Below, in pieces: positions 54,165 through 62,512 of a DNA stretch of 64,000 nucleotides. The stretch is from contig NZ_QICI01000082.1 in NCBI RefSeq assembly GCF_004119445.1, forward strand, positions 62,001-126,000. Reading direction: 5' to 3'. Position numbers and translations under genes: made by a program. The notes under the pieces are model-generated. The model ran no database searches. It worked only from the letters and a program-made list of their open reading frames with translations, and was not told the DNA's origin. The DNA is from Chryseobacterium sp. CH21. GTDB lineage: Bacteria; Bacteroidota; Bacteroidia; Flavobacteriales; Weeksellaceae. The first letter of the stretch is position 1; each line of letters starts with the position of its first letter.

Positions 54165-55378
54165 TTAATCATAAGTAACGAAAGAGCAATACCAGCTGTA
54201 CCCGTCATTAGCCCTAAATCTTCACCATTTTGAACTCCCCATTCAGAATGTCCGGATTCTCTGCTTCTTTGTAACCCTTCCTGAACGATTTCCGTGGCAA
54301 GTTCCAAGGCTTCCTGATCACCAAAAGTTTCATGATACTGAATGAGAAAATCCGCCAGCCCGCCATAACCGCTAAAAAGAATATGATTGCGTTTAGATCT
54401 TGTTTTAATGTCTTTTTTACACCTTTCAAATGCATTGATACAATCTTTTTTGTAGGAAAGATCACCCGTTATTTTGAATGCTTTAATTCTTGCGATTCCG
54501 ATGCCGCAGGCTCCGTGTGCCCAGGAGTTGAGGTCGAAATCTTCCGGAAGAAAAGTCTCTTTAGTCCAGTCAAACAGGTTGGGAAGTTCTTTTTTTGAAT
54601 TTTCCCATCGTAAATCCATCCAATTATTTTGTATAGGATTATAATACAAGCTTTCATACAAGAATGCCTGTTCAGCCAACCATATAAATTCCTGATGATC
54701 AAAATATTTCCCAAGCTGCAGTAAAGAGAAACCAATACCAGAGTTTCCGTGTGAAAAACCACATAAAGAATCTACTGAAAGAGCGTTACTTCCCCATTTA
54801 ATTCCAGCTTCTGCAATCAACGATTTCTGGAGAAGATGGGTAGCCAATTTCTTTATATCATCAGGTAAATTTTGGTTTTGGGTATAATGATAAAGCAGGG
54901 TAAGAGCAATCAATATTCCGGATATCCCAATCAGAATATCTTCTGTCTGCTCAGCCAGTATTTTATTTCTATATCGTTCATAAAGTTCTGAAGCCTGCTT
55001 TAGATATACCTTTTTACCCGTAACCCGAAATAATTCTAAGCTAAAATAAATGCTGCCACATATCCCGTCATAGAGGCTGACTCCGGAGATGTCGTGATGA
55101 ATAGAGAAATGGTATATTTTGGAAAAAGACTTTTCAGCTCCTTCAAGGAATTCGTGTTTTCCTGTGTTTTCAAACAATATAAGGAAAAGCCAGCCAATAC
55201 CGCCGGTTCCGTTCCAAAGTGAAGGATTGAATGCAAAAGAAAATGCTTCGGTACTGGGGTCATAACTGATGGTATTCCAGTACAATCCGTTTTGATCCTG
55301 TTGAATTTTAGACAGAAGAAATTCACTTATTTCATTCAATCCTATTTCCAGTTCATTAAGCTCTTGATGGGTGTTCAT
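54101..55378 (-). CDS. lanC: LanC-like lanthionine cyclase without the usual zinc ligands
   Basis: A 425-residue alpha/alpha toroid with seven GxxG-type helix caps (NGTGGIGW; DGICGSIYF; IGISGILIA; GFSHGNSGIGF; WAHGACGIGIAR; LFSGYGGLADF; MTGTAGIALS). Classical LanC has Cys at the W-C-x-G position and Cys-His at L-C-H-G; here these read WAHG and LFSG, so the zinc triad is missing. It may act as a chaperone or a zinc-free cyclase, or the rings may form without it. It overlaps LanB-C by 23 bases. The frame may continue into the PqqD-like part through an A7 indel (about 54160-54166). Confidence 0.8.
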   Translation of the reverse strand: MNTHQELNELEIGLNEISEFLLSKIQQDQNGLYWNTISYDPSTEAFSFAFNPSLWNGTGGIGWLFLILFENTGKHEFLEGAEKSFSKIYHFSIHHDISGVSLYDGICGSIYFSLELFRVTGKKVYLKQASELYERYRNKILAEQTEDILIGISGILIALTLLYHYTQNQNLPDDIKKLATHLLQKSLIAEAGIKWGSNALSVDSLCGFSHGNSGIGFSLLQLGKYFDHQEFIWLAEQAFLYESLYYNPIQNNWMDLRWENSKKELPNLFDWTKETFLPEDFDLNSWAHGACGIGIARIKAFKITGDLSYKKDCINAFERCKKDIKTRSKRNHILFSGYGGLADFLIQYHETFGDQEALELATEIVQEGLQRSRESGHSEWGVQNGEDLGLMTGTAGIALSLLMIKKTKLLTPSFIRSFPILIFLG

Positions 55379-56227
55379 AATTCTTAATTAAATTGATCGT
55401 TTGTCTGACTAAAAAAAGAAGATAAGATTCTTCGGCGTTGACAATTCCTATGCGGTTATTGGTCATGTGAATAAAACTAAGTAAGGCTTCAGTTACAGCT
55501 TCAGCAGGCAGATTAGAGTCTATATATTTTTGGCTTACTTCTCTGTTGGTTTCCATAAACTGTAAGGTAAAAGGATCTTTAGAAGTGTCAGGTAAATTCC
55601 AGAAGTTGATTGCATTTTGGTATAAGGAATCCTTGTAAAGGTCAAATTGCTGCTGAAAAACAGCAAAGAGATTTTTTTTGTTTTCATCTTGTTCATGAGA
55701 ATCAGAGGAGGCCGGTATTGGAAGCCAGCTTTCCACAAATTCGTCACATAATTGCAGCGTGTATTCTTGAGAGAGCTTCATTCCTTTAAAAAATGCCAGA
55801 TGAGTATTCATTGCAAAAGAGTATCTCTCAGAGGCAGTCAAAGAAGTATTTTCTGTAAGTTGATGAAGAACGAATCGTGATGATGCATAAAATTGATCTT
55901 CCGCATACATGATAGTTTCTGAATTGCCATACCTCTCTGTTTCCGGAATATATTGGTCTTTTTTCAGAACAATTTTTGTATCGTGGCTGAATTCGTAATC
56001 TGATATACAATGAGTAAGCAGAGAAATAAATAATGGAGACTCTTTGGAAGATAAAAGAAGTCTTAAACGGATATGATATCCATTTTCGAAATACCGGATA
56101 AAAAAGAATTTTACCGTTTTCTTCAATGAATATTGTATATTTTCAACAGCAGGATGTACGATTTCTTTTAATATCTCGTCTGCATTACCTTTGTGGTACA
56201 AATAGTAAGTGTCCCAGTTTTTTTCAT
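55356..56227 (-). CDS. lanB-C: LanB C-terminal (elimination) domain protein
   Basis: About 290 residues of the thiopeptide-type bacteriocin biosynthesis (SpaB C-terminal) family, which eliminates glutamate from glutamylated Ser/Thr to give dehydro residues. The typical start is KNWDTYYLYHKGNADEILKEIV; FFFIRYFENGYHIRLRLLLS and YIPETERYGNSETIMYAE are hallmark motifs. No ATG exists in this frame as written: the frame is open upstream to the TAA of LanB-N with no stop between. An A8 instead of A7 at 56218-56224 would supply ATG 56227 (MKKNWDTYY), the start I prefer. Confidence 0.85.
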
Positions 56228-56231
56228 CGAT

Positions 56232-58889
56232 TTAAAAATTATACCATTGGATCAAATGTTCAGCCACTCTGTTACGCGAATTGTCCACTGTAGGTAAGGT
56301 TTCTTCCACATAGATATAAGAAGAGGCCCTCTTCAGAAGTTTCTTGAAAAGATTAAAAAGTAATGGCTGCCGGAAATCTATAAACTGAGGTTTATAATCA
56401 TCCCTGTATCCTGTCGGTTGATCAACTGAATCATCTTCAGGGATATAGGAAGACTGCAGGTAAAGGAAGAGGGAAGAAGGCAATCCATTTTCTGAAAGCC
56501 ATAGATTAAAACGCAAAAAATAAATACCGTCACCTTCATCTTTTCCCTGCACAGGAATAGCTGCTAAATTGATAAGCCATCCTTTTCGTCGAAGAATAAG
56601 CAGATCTTCATACACAATTCTGGGGAAAATCTGAATAGGCATCTTGTTATACTGCTTAGAAAAATTACGATCGATGATCTGAATCAACGGATGATAGCTG
56701 ACATAGATGCAAGGATTAAATAATGACATAAGCTGATAAAGATTCGATCTGTTTGTGATGGTTTCCAGACACAGATCAAATGCATAGATCTCTTTCCTTG
56801 AAAAAGTTTCTATCAGGCATAGTGAATTATTATCTGAATGGTAGCCAACAGATATTTGGTTCAACGGAATCTGCTGTGATTTTTTCATTTGGGTGTTCGA
56901 TGATGGCATTTTTACTTCATGATCCAGCAAAGGAGGATGAATATTGGCATTAAAACTGGAATCATCATTAAGCTCAATGAGTATCTGATCCGGAAACAGA
57001 CGATTGTTATAATCTCTGTGTGTTTCCGAAACTTCATCATCAAATAAATGAAGAAATCTACCGCTCATTTTGCCCATTCCCTGCATAAGTCCATTGACAA
57101 CAGCTTTTGCTTTTCCTCCTGACGAGTCATCAGCCAACTGTATAAAAGCAGATCCGGCAGGAGCCTGATGTTTTGATATAGGAAGAACATCCAGATTCTT
57201 TTGACAGATCTTTATCTCATCCGGATTTTCCAGTTTATGATGAAGATTTTCCCAAAAAGTATCAGCCCAGGAATTCTCGATATCTTTTTGGATGATATCT
57301 GGTTTGGATTCATTTTCATTTTTATAACGGTAGTATTCATGATAGAATGTAACCAGAGGAATATATTGATTATGATCATATCTGGATCTGAAGAAATCAG
57401 TCATGCTATTTTTTTCATTTCCTCTGATATCAAAAGCAGACAAGCGGTTACTAAGGTCAGACAGTAATTGTCCATATTCCTGAATCAGCGTTTTGTCAAT
57501 GATATGAGTGGCAGTGGTGTAGACATCTTCATAAATAAAACCTTCCTGGCGGTAATCTGTAGGCAGATAAGGGAGTTTTTCAAAGCCCTCTCCATTTTTG
57601 TATCGTTGAAGAATGTCGTCAACTAGTGTCTGCATTTCTTCTTTGGGCAGTTTCACAATACCTGCCTGATTCTCGAGGTCAGAAATCACACGATCAAAAA
57701 TTTCAGAAGTCTTACGGAGAAGGGCTTCTCGGTGAGATATTTCGGCGGTACCGAATTCTTTTTTTGCTTCATGTAAAATAAGAACAAGTTGATGAAGTTG
57801 ATGGGCAGACGGGTTGATTTCTTTATGTTTACCAAGAAATATCAGAAGATGGCTGTCCCAGTCAGGATCAATTTCAGAACATTCCAGAGTCAGCTCTAAA
57901 AAACCGACATCAACAAGTTTTAGTAAATAATTTTGTAATTCCGGAAGTGCTGCATCAATTTGTGACGAAAGTAGTTTTGCTAAAGAAGATAATGGCAAGC
58001 TTTCTTCCGAATGATCAATGAGTTCTTTGATGTATTGATTGATTCCACTGGCCTGAATTTCCTGAAAAACTTCAATATTGGCGCAGTTCATCAGGAAAGT
58101 GAAACGATCCTCCGTTTCTGCTATGCTGCTATTGGTATTTACCAATAATAGATTTTGCAGAGCAGGATGTTGTTCCATCAGTTTTTTTATTCTTTTCAGC
58201 AGTTTATTGTTTAACCTTATTTTGCAATTCAGGATAGTTGGAAGTGAAGACGGCTTAGAACTGTTATCTGATTCCGTTTTTGTAAGACCTAAATAAGTAA
58301 ATGTACTGAAGGGTGAGGTTTTATAGGTCATTCGCGTCAGATAACGAAGAATGCTGAATTCAATGCGTTCACTATATTTATTAGGAGTAGCAGGCATAAG
58401 AGCAAAACCATCCAGCTGCTCATACAGATCTTTGCTTGAAAGTAAAACTCCGTTTTTGAAAGGATATTCTCCGATAAGTTTTTGAATCTCCTGCCTGGAT
58501 GATGATTGATAATTTTGGAACTTTACTTCCCATAGCTCCAAAAACTCTTTATAAGTAGCATTTGCATGCTGCCATTCATGCCAATATTCTTTAAAAAGCT
58601 CAAATGTTTCCGGCTGTATCTTTTCAATCAGAGTTAAAGCATTCTGCCGGCTGTTGTAGATTGAACGTTTTAGATTGAGCAACTGCTTTTGTTGCAGATT
58701 ATCAGTACTTTTTTCAATAAGAAGATATAATTGGTCGCATAAATTTTCATTACTTATCTTTTGAAGTTCAGTAATCTTCTGCCAGGTTTCCAACTGATGT
58801 TGAGCATCAGGAATAACGAGTGTATTCAGGCTTTGTACAGGTAATGCGGCAAATCGGGTGAAAATATAGGGTAAAATATTCAGGCTCAT
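56232..58889 (-). CDS. lanB-N: LanB N-terminal (glutamylation) domain protein
   Basis: An 885-residue lantibiotic dehydratase N-terminal protein, using glutamyl-tRNA to glutamylate Ser/Thr of the precursor. The start MSLNILPYIFTRFAALPVQSL is usual for the family. SILRYLTRMTYKTSPFSTFTYLGL is the Lant_dehydr_N hallmark, and the C-terminal half (LFPDQILIELNDDSSF; FPRIVYEDLLILRRKGW) completes the domain. The elimination domain, normally fused behind it, is encoded separately by the next gene. It follows the exporter gene after 7 bases, in one operon. Confidence 0.9.
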   Translation of the reverse strand: MSLNILPYIFTRFAALPVQSLNTLVIPDAQHQLETWQKITELQKISNENLCDQLYLLIEKSTDNLQQKQLLNLKRSIYNSRQNALTLIEKIQPETFELFKEYWHEWQHANATYKEFLELWEVKFQNYQSSSRQEIQKLIGEYPFKNGVLLSSKDLYEQLDGFALMPATPNKYSERIEFSILRYLTRMTYKTSPFSTFTYLGLTKTESDNSSKPSSLPTILNCKIRLNNKLLKRIKKLMEQHPALQNLLLVNTNSSIAETEDRFTFLMNCANIEVFQEIQASGINQYIKELIDHSEESLPLSSLAKLLSSQIDAALPELQNYLLKLVDVGFLELTLECSEIDPDWDSHLLIFLGKHKEINPSAHQLHQLVLILHEAKKEFGTAEISHREALLRKTSEIFDRVISDLENQAGIVKLPKEEMQTLVDDILQRYKNGEGFEKLPYLPTDYRQEGFIYEDVYTTATHIIDKTLIQEYGQLLSDLSNRLSAFDIRGNEKNSMTDFFRSRYDHNQYIPLVTFYHEYYRYKNENESKPDIIQKDIENSWADTFWENLHHKLENPDEIKICQKNLDVLPISKHQAPAGSAFIQLADDSSGGKAKAVVNGLMQGMGKMSGRFLHLFDDEVSETHRDYNNRLFPDQILIELNDDSSFNANIHPPLLDHEVKMPSSNTQMKKSQQIPLNQISVGYHSDNNSLCLIETFSRKEIYAFDLCLETITNRSNLYQLMSLFNPCIYVSYHPLIQIIDRNFSKQYNKMPIQIFPRIVYEDLLILRRKGWLINLAAIPVQGKDEGDGIYFLRFNLWLSENGLPSSLFLYLQSSYIPEDDSVDQPTGYRDDYKPQFIDFRQPLLFNLFKKLLKRASSYIYVEETLPTVDNSRNRVAEHLIQWYNF

Positions 58890-58896
58890 TTTTTTA

Positions 58897-61119
58897 TTAT
58901 TTTCCTAGTTCTAATTGATTTTTAACTAAATTAAAATAGGCTCCTTTTGACCTTGTTAAAGTCTCATGAGTTCCTTGTTCAACAATACATCCTTTATCCA
59001 TGACAATGATATTATCGGCATGTACCACGGTGCTTAGTCTGTGCGCTACAATAACCACAGTTCGGCCCATGAAGAAGCTATTCAGATTTTCAACAATTAG
59101 TCTTTCATTGTTGGCATCCAGTGAGTTGGTAGCTTCATCCAGAAATATATAATCAGGTTGTCTGTAAATAAGGCGTGCTATGAGCAAACGTTGTTTCTGT
59201 CCTTCACTAAGTCCGGTTCCATCTGTTCCGATTAAAGTTTCGTAAGAAAAGGGCAGGCTTTCTATATAGTCTTTCATATTGACCATTTTACATGCGTTTT
59301 TTACTCTTTGCATATCTTTCTCTGAGTTTCCGATCCAGATATTGCCGGCTATTGTGTCTGTGAAAATAAATGAGTCCTGCATGACGGCTCCACAATTTCT
59401 GCGTAAACTTTTTGTGGTGATCATTTCGAGATCTTGCCCACAGAAACTAATCATCCCTTGCGTAGCCGGGAAAAACTTAAGCAGGAGCTTGAGAAGTGTT
59501 GTTTTTCCGCTTCCGCTCATTCCTACGATGGCGGTTACTTTTCCTGCGGGTATAGTCAGATTAATGTTCTTTAATACTTCAGGAGATAACTTGCCATAAC
59601 GGAAATAAACGTTCTTTAATTCTATTGTACCAGGATTCCCTTTGGATAGCACTTGACTTGAATAGGCATCTTCCGTGGGTTCATATTCCACTTCTGAGAT
59701 ACGCTGCAGACTGAACTTTGCATTCTGCATAGAGCGGATAAAATCTGATAGCTGATTGATTGTACCGTTTAATGCTCCATACATATACGTAATTGAAAGC
59801 ATAGCTCCAAGTGACAGATTTCCGCTGATGACCAGAGAAGCGGTTAGAAATGTTGTTGATACTCCGGCTGCTTCATTGATAAACAGGGCAACTCCCTGTA
59901 TTCGCTGATCTAGCTTCAGACTTTCCATCTTAACCGTGTAGGTTTCTTCCTGCATTGCTTTCCAAAGCTGGTTTTTTTCCATTTCTGCGCCAGTCAGTTT
60001 TATTTCCGTCATCGCCTCAAAAGTTTCTATCTGATGGCGTTGGGTATTGGCCAGCAAGCTGAATGTACGCTGATCCAGACGTCTTCTTTTTTCTTCAAAA
60101 AAATTAGTCCATAGCACACTGATAATACCGGCCGATAAAAATAACAGGAAAAGTTTCCAGTTGTAGTAGCATAATAATCCGCCATTTACAACAAGAATTA
60201 TAGCGGAAAGCCCCGCGCTGACACAGTGTTTTGTAAGAAACTCTTCAATCCTCTGATTATCATAAATTCTTTGCAGATTATCTCCGCTGCTTCTGTATTC
60301 GAAGAAGGAAAGCTTAAGCTGCATCAGCTTATCTATAAATTCATAGATTAGTTTAATACTAATACTCATTCCTACCTTAAAAAGTAATCTGCTGCGTAGA
60401 AAATCTATAAAGATCCTTCCGGTAAACAAGAGAAGTTGACCAATGCAGATCAGAGATAATATTCCAATATCTTTTCGGGTAATCGCTTTATCCACAACAG
60501 CCTGAGTAAGCAGCGGAATGGCTAATGTTAAAAGTGTAGCGGCCAAAAGTGTCCCTATAATAAAGGATATGTTTTTATAATGATGATCTATTCGTTTTAA
60601 TAAAGAAAACAGACTGATTGGAGGGTCTGGTAAATCTTCTACCTGATCAAAAACTTCTGTAGTTTCTAGAAAGAAGGCAATTCCTTTGTCGTCTTCTCCG
60701 GGTAATTTCCAGTGGCCAAGAAAATCGTTGAGGGAGTAACGCATCGTTTTTCCAAGGGCCGGATTTCCCACATAAGCATGTCTTTCAGTAAGATGCCATA
60801 AAACAACAAAGTGGTTATGATCCCAATGAAGTATACAAGGCAGCGGAGCTTTTTCCAGCAATACTTTCTGGTTTATTTCTGCTGCTAATGTTTTGAATCC
60901 AAGCTGTTCTGCTGCATATTTTAAGCCTGATACAGAGGTGCCCTGACTGCGGACATCACACAGATCTCTTAAATGATTTAAGGATAATTCTTTTCCATAA
61001 TAAGTGGTAATCATTTTAAGGCATGTAGGCCCACAGTCCATGGTGTCAAACTGTCGGAAAAACGGGTAATGCTGTCCTTTGAAGTATTGATTTATCCTTT
61101 GAAGTATTTTATTACTCAT
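58897..61119 (-). CDS. lanT: Peptidase C39-containing ABC exporter (LanT type)
   Basis: A 740-residue exporter that cuts double-glycine leaders while transporting. The C39 domain (about 1-140) has Cys in FDTMDCGPTCLKMI and His in HWDHNHFVVLWHL; the third triad residue, usually Asp in D-P-A, is Asn here (YVGNPALGKT). Six membrane helices follow (about 180-460), then the ATPase with Walker A GMSGSGKTTLL, signature LSEGQKQRLLIAR and Walker B YIFLDEATNSLD. It is first gene of the biosynthetic operon on the minus strand; operator F lies about 95 bases upstream. It presumably matures and exports the precursor at 53161. Confidence 0.92.
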   Translation of the reverse strand: MSNKILQRINQYFKGQHYPFFRQFDTMDCGPTCLKMITTYYGKELSLNHLRDLCDVRSQGTSVSGLKYAAEQLGFKTLAAEINQKVLLEKAPLPCILHWDHNHFVVLWHLTERHAYVGNPALGKTMRYSLNDFLGHWKLPGEDDKGIAFFLETTEVFDQVEDLPDPPISLFSLLKRIDHHYKNISFIIGTLLAATLLTLAIPLLTQAVVDKAITRKDIGILSLICIGQLLLFTGRIFIDFLRSRLLFKVGMSISIKLIYEFIDKLMQLKLSFFEYRSSGDNLQRIYDNQRIEEFLTKHCVSAGLSAIILVVNGGLLCYYNWKLFLLFLSAGIISVLWTNFFEEKRRRLDQRTFSLLANTQRHQIETFEAMTEIKLTGAEMEKNQLWKAMQEETYTVKMESLKLDQRIQGVALFINEAAGVSTTFLTASLVISGNLSLGAMLSITYMYGALNGTINQLSDFIRSMQNAKFSLQRISEVEYEPTEDAYSSQVLSKGNPGTIELKNVYFRYGKLSPEVLKNINLTIPAGKVTAIVGMSGSGKTTLLKLLLKFFPATQGMISFCGQDLEMITTKSLRRNCGAVMQDSFIFTDTIAGNIWIGNSEKDMQRVKNACKMVNMKDYIESLPFSYETLIGTDGTGLSEGQKQRLLIARLIYRQPDYIFLDEATNSLDANNERLIVENLNSFFMGRTVVIVAHRLSTVVHADNIIVMDKGCIVEQGTHETLTRSKGAYFNLVKNQLELGK

Positions 61120-61211
61120 TTACTGAATGTATATTTATTTACATATGATTGAAAAAAAATTCTGTAATTGAATTGACTATCTTCAAGCAGAGTTTAGATC
61201 AAATTAATTAA

Positions 61212-61226
61212 TGCAATTAAGTTGCA
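61212..61226. promoter_or_regulatory. Palindromic operator, site F (biosynthetic operon)
   Basis: TGCAATTAAGTTGCA: the half sites TGCAA and TTGCA are perfect. It lies 93 bases upstream of the exporter ATG on the minus strand. On the plus strand a weak promoter could also start here (TTG, 19 bases, TACTCTAG). Confidence 0.6.
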
Positions 61227-61520
61227 ATATATGAAAATATTTATACTCTAGGATATTATTTTTGGTGTCAGCTTATTAAATAAAATATAATCAGTATTAC
61301 GGAGTACATTATGCTGTTATTGGGGGCGCTTTAATGGCTTATACGTATAATGAAAGGAAACAGTATCTCTAGAAATGGCACAGTAAGACCGGAAACTAAA
61401 TGATATATTCTTAGTGTATGAAACCGAGAATGTATAGAGGATATGCATAGAACTTGATTGTAGATTTATTCAAGTTTTAAGTTGCAAAGTTTTAGGAAAA
61501 AAGAGATCAAAATAAGCTTG

Positions 61521-61567
61521 TTGTACTTCTTAAACATTGATAATCAAAATACATTTAAGAAGTACAA
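61521..61567. repeat. 14-bp perfect inverted repeat
   Basis: TTGTACTTCTTAAA (61521-61534) and its exact complement (61554-61567) flank a 19-base AT-rich spacer. A second, shorter hairpin (GAGAAGT/ACTTCTC) lies at about 61583-61600, next to the stop of the following minus-strand gene. Together they may act as a terminator or a binding site. Confidence 0.55.
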
Positions 61568-61607
61568 TAGCACAGCTGATTGGAGAAGTACTAACTTCTC
61601 AGTTGAT

Positions 61608-62093
61608 CTATTTCTTTGCTTGCAGAGACAAATTATCTAAATAAACAGCCTGATGTACACCATTTAGTAAAACTTTCAGCCCCAAATGAGAATCCTTTTT
61701 CAAAGAGATCGTAAAAGTTTTTTTCTCTCCTGTTATTTTTGAAGGTTTAGTAATGGAAACATAAGTCTTTGGATCAGCCGGGCTGCTTACTGAGAAAAGC
61801 TCTAATGTTGTTTCGCCTCCATTATCCGAAAGGTCAAGAGAAAGAGTATAAGTTCCGGCTTTGATTTCCGGAGTCACCAGATACATATTTTCCCCAGGGT
61901 TGCTCATGGAGTAAAAGATAATTTTTTTATCACTTGCATACAACATGGCTTTTCCGGGTTGAGCGGTCCAGCATTTATTGATATCTTTCCAGGCATCAAA
62001 GTTTTCTACAAGAGCAGCTACTGGTTTGCACTGTGCATTTGCTGTTAAAAATCCTCCTATAACAGCCATTCCCGCAAATACGATTTTTTTCAT
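61608..62093 (-). CDS. Secreted hypothetical protein with adhesion-like beta domain
   Basis: A 161-residue protein with a signal peptide ending LTANAQ. The mature part has Cys, Asn and Trp residues near the start (LVENFDAWKDINKCWTAQ) and a beta-sandwich-like run (GTYTLSLDLSDNGGETTLELF, then TFTISLKKDSHLGLKVLLNG) ending VYLDNLSLQAKK, as in carbohydrate-binding or choice-of-anchor modules. No sorting domain is present. Hairpins just behind its stop could be its terminator. It lies head to head with the beta-flower protein gene. Confidence 0.65.
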   Translation of the reverse strand: MKKIVFAGMAVIGGFLTANAQCKPVAALVENFDAWKDINKCWTAQPGKAMLYASDKKIIFYSMSNPGENMYLVTPEIKAGTYTLSLDLSDNGGETTLELFSVSSPADPKTYVSITKPSKITGEKKTFTISLKKDSHLGLKVLLNGVHQAVYLDNLSLQAKK

Positions 62094-62512
62094 GTACTAT
62101 TTTTATTTATAATGAGTAAAAATAATATAAAAATATTGTATTGACTACGCTCATTGTATGATTTAAATTAGTTTTTGAGACCGCTCATAGAAGTAATTAC
62201 AAGTAAATAATACCAAACAGGGTATTTCATTGGGTGTTTTGAATCTCGCGGGTTATTATTTTATTTCAGAATTAATTCTTTTCTTTTTGGAAAGAGAATC
62301 ATAACTTAGATTTAAATAGTAAAGCTGCTTTCCCTTTTTTATTAAACCACAAAAGATTGAAACACTTAAGTGAGCTTCAGAGGATATCCTGATGCAAAAT
62401 AAGTTCACATAAGTTTTTAAAAACTTTGATTTTATTCTGTGTACTAAAGTGTTTAAGAAACAAAAACTTTTGTGACTAAGTTTAAATAGCTTCACTATAT
62501 AAAATATAAGAA
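62094..62512. other. Spacer between divergent secreted-protein genes
   Basis: About 420 AT-rich bases with no credible gene; a minus-strand frame inside it is low-complexity. The operator palindrome is not present. The promoters of both flanking genes should lie here, but none matches the consensus well. Confidence 0.35.

Larger units (their letters stand above)
61120..61607. other. Spacer upstream of the lanthipeptide operon
   Basis: About 490 bases. It holds operator F (61212-61226) and a long inverted repeat at 61521-61567. On the plus strand a short frame reads KYNQYYGVHYAVIGGALMAY and then TYNERKQYL (about 61281-61372); it has no proper start and resembles the N-terminal part of a membrane protein, probably a remnant. 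The minus-strand promoter of the exporter is not clear. Confidence 0.4.

Noticed and set aside
62256-62495. 79-codon minus-strand frame
   Set aside because: Low-complexity Lys/Phe/Ser frame in AT-rich spacer; no motif and no promoter.
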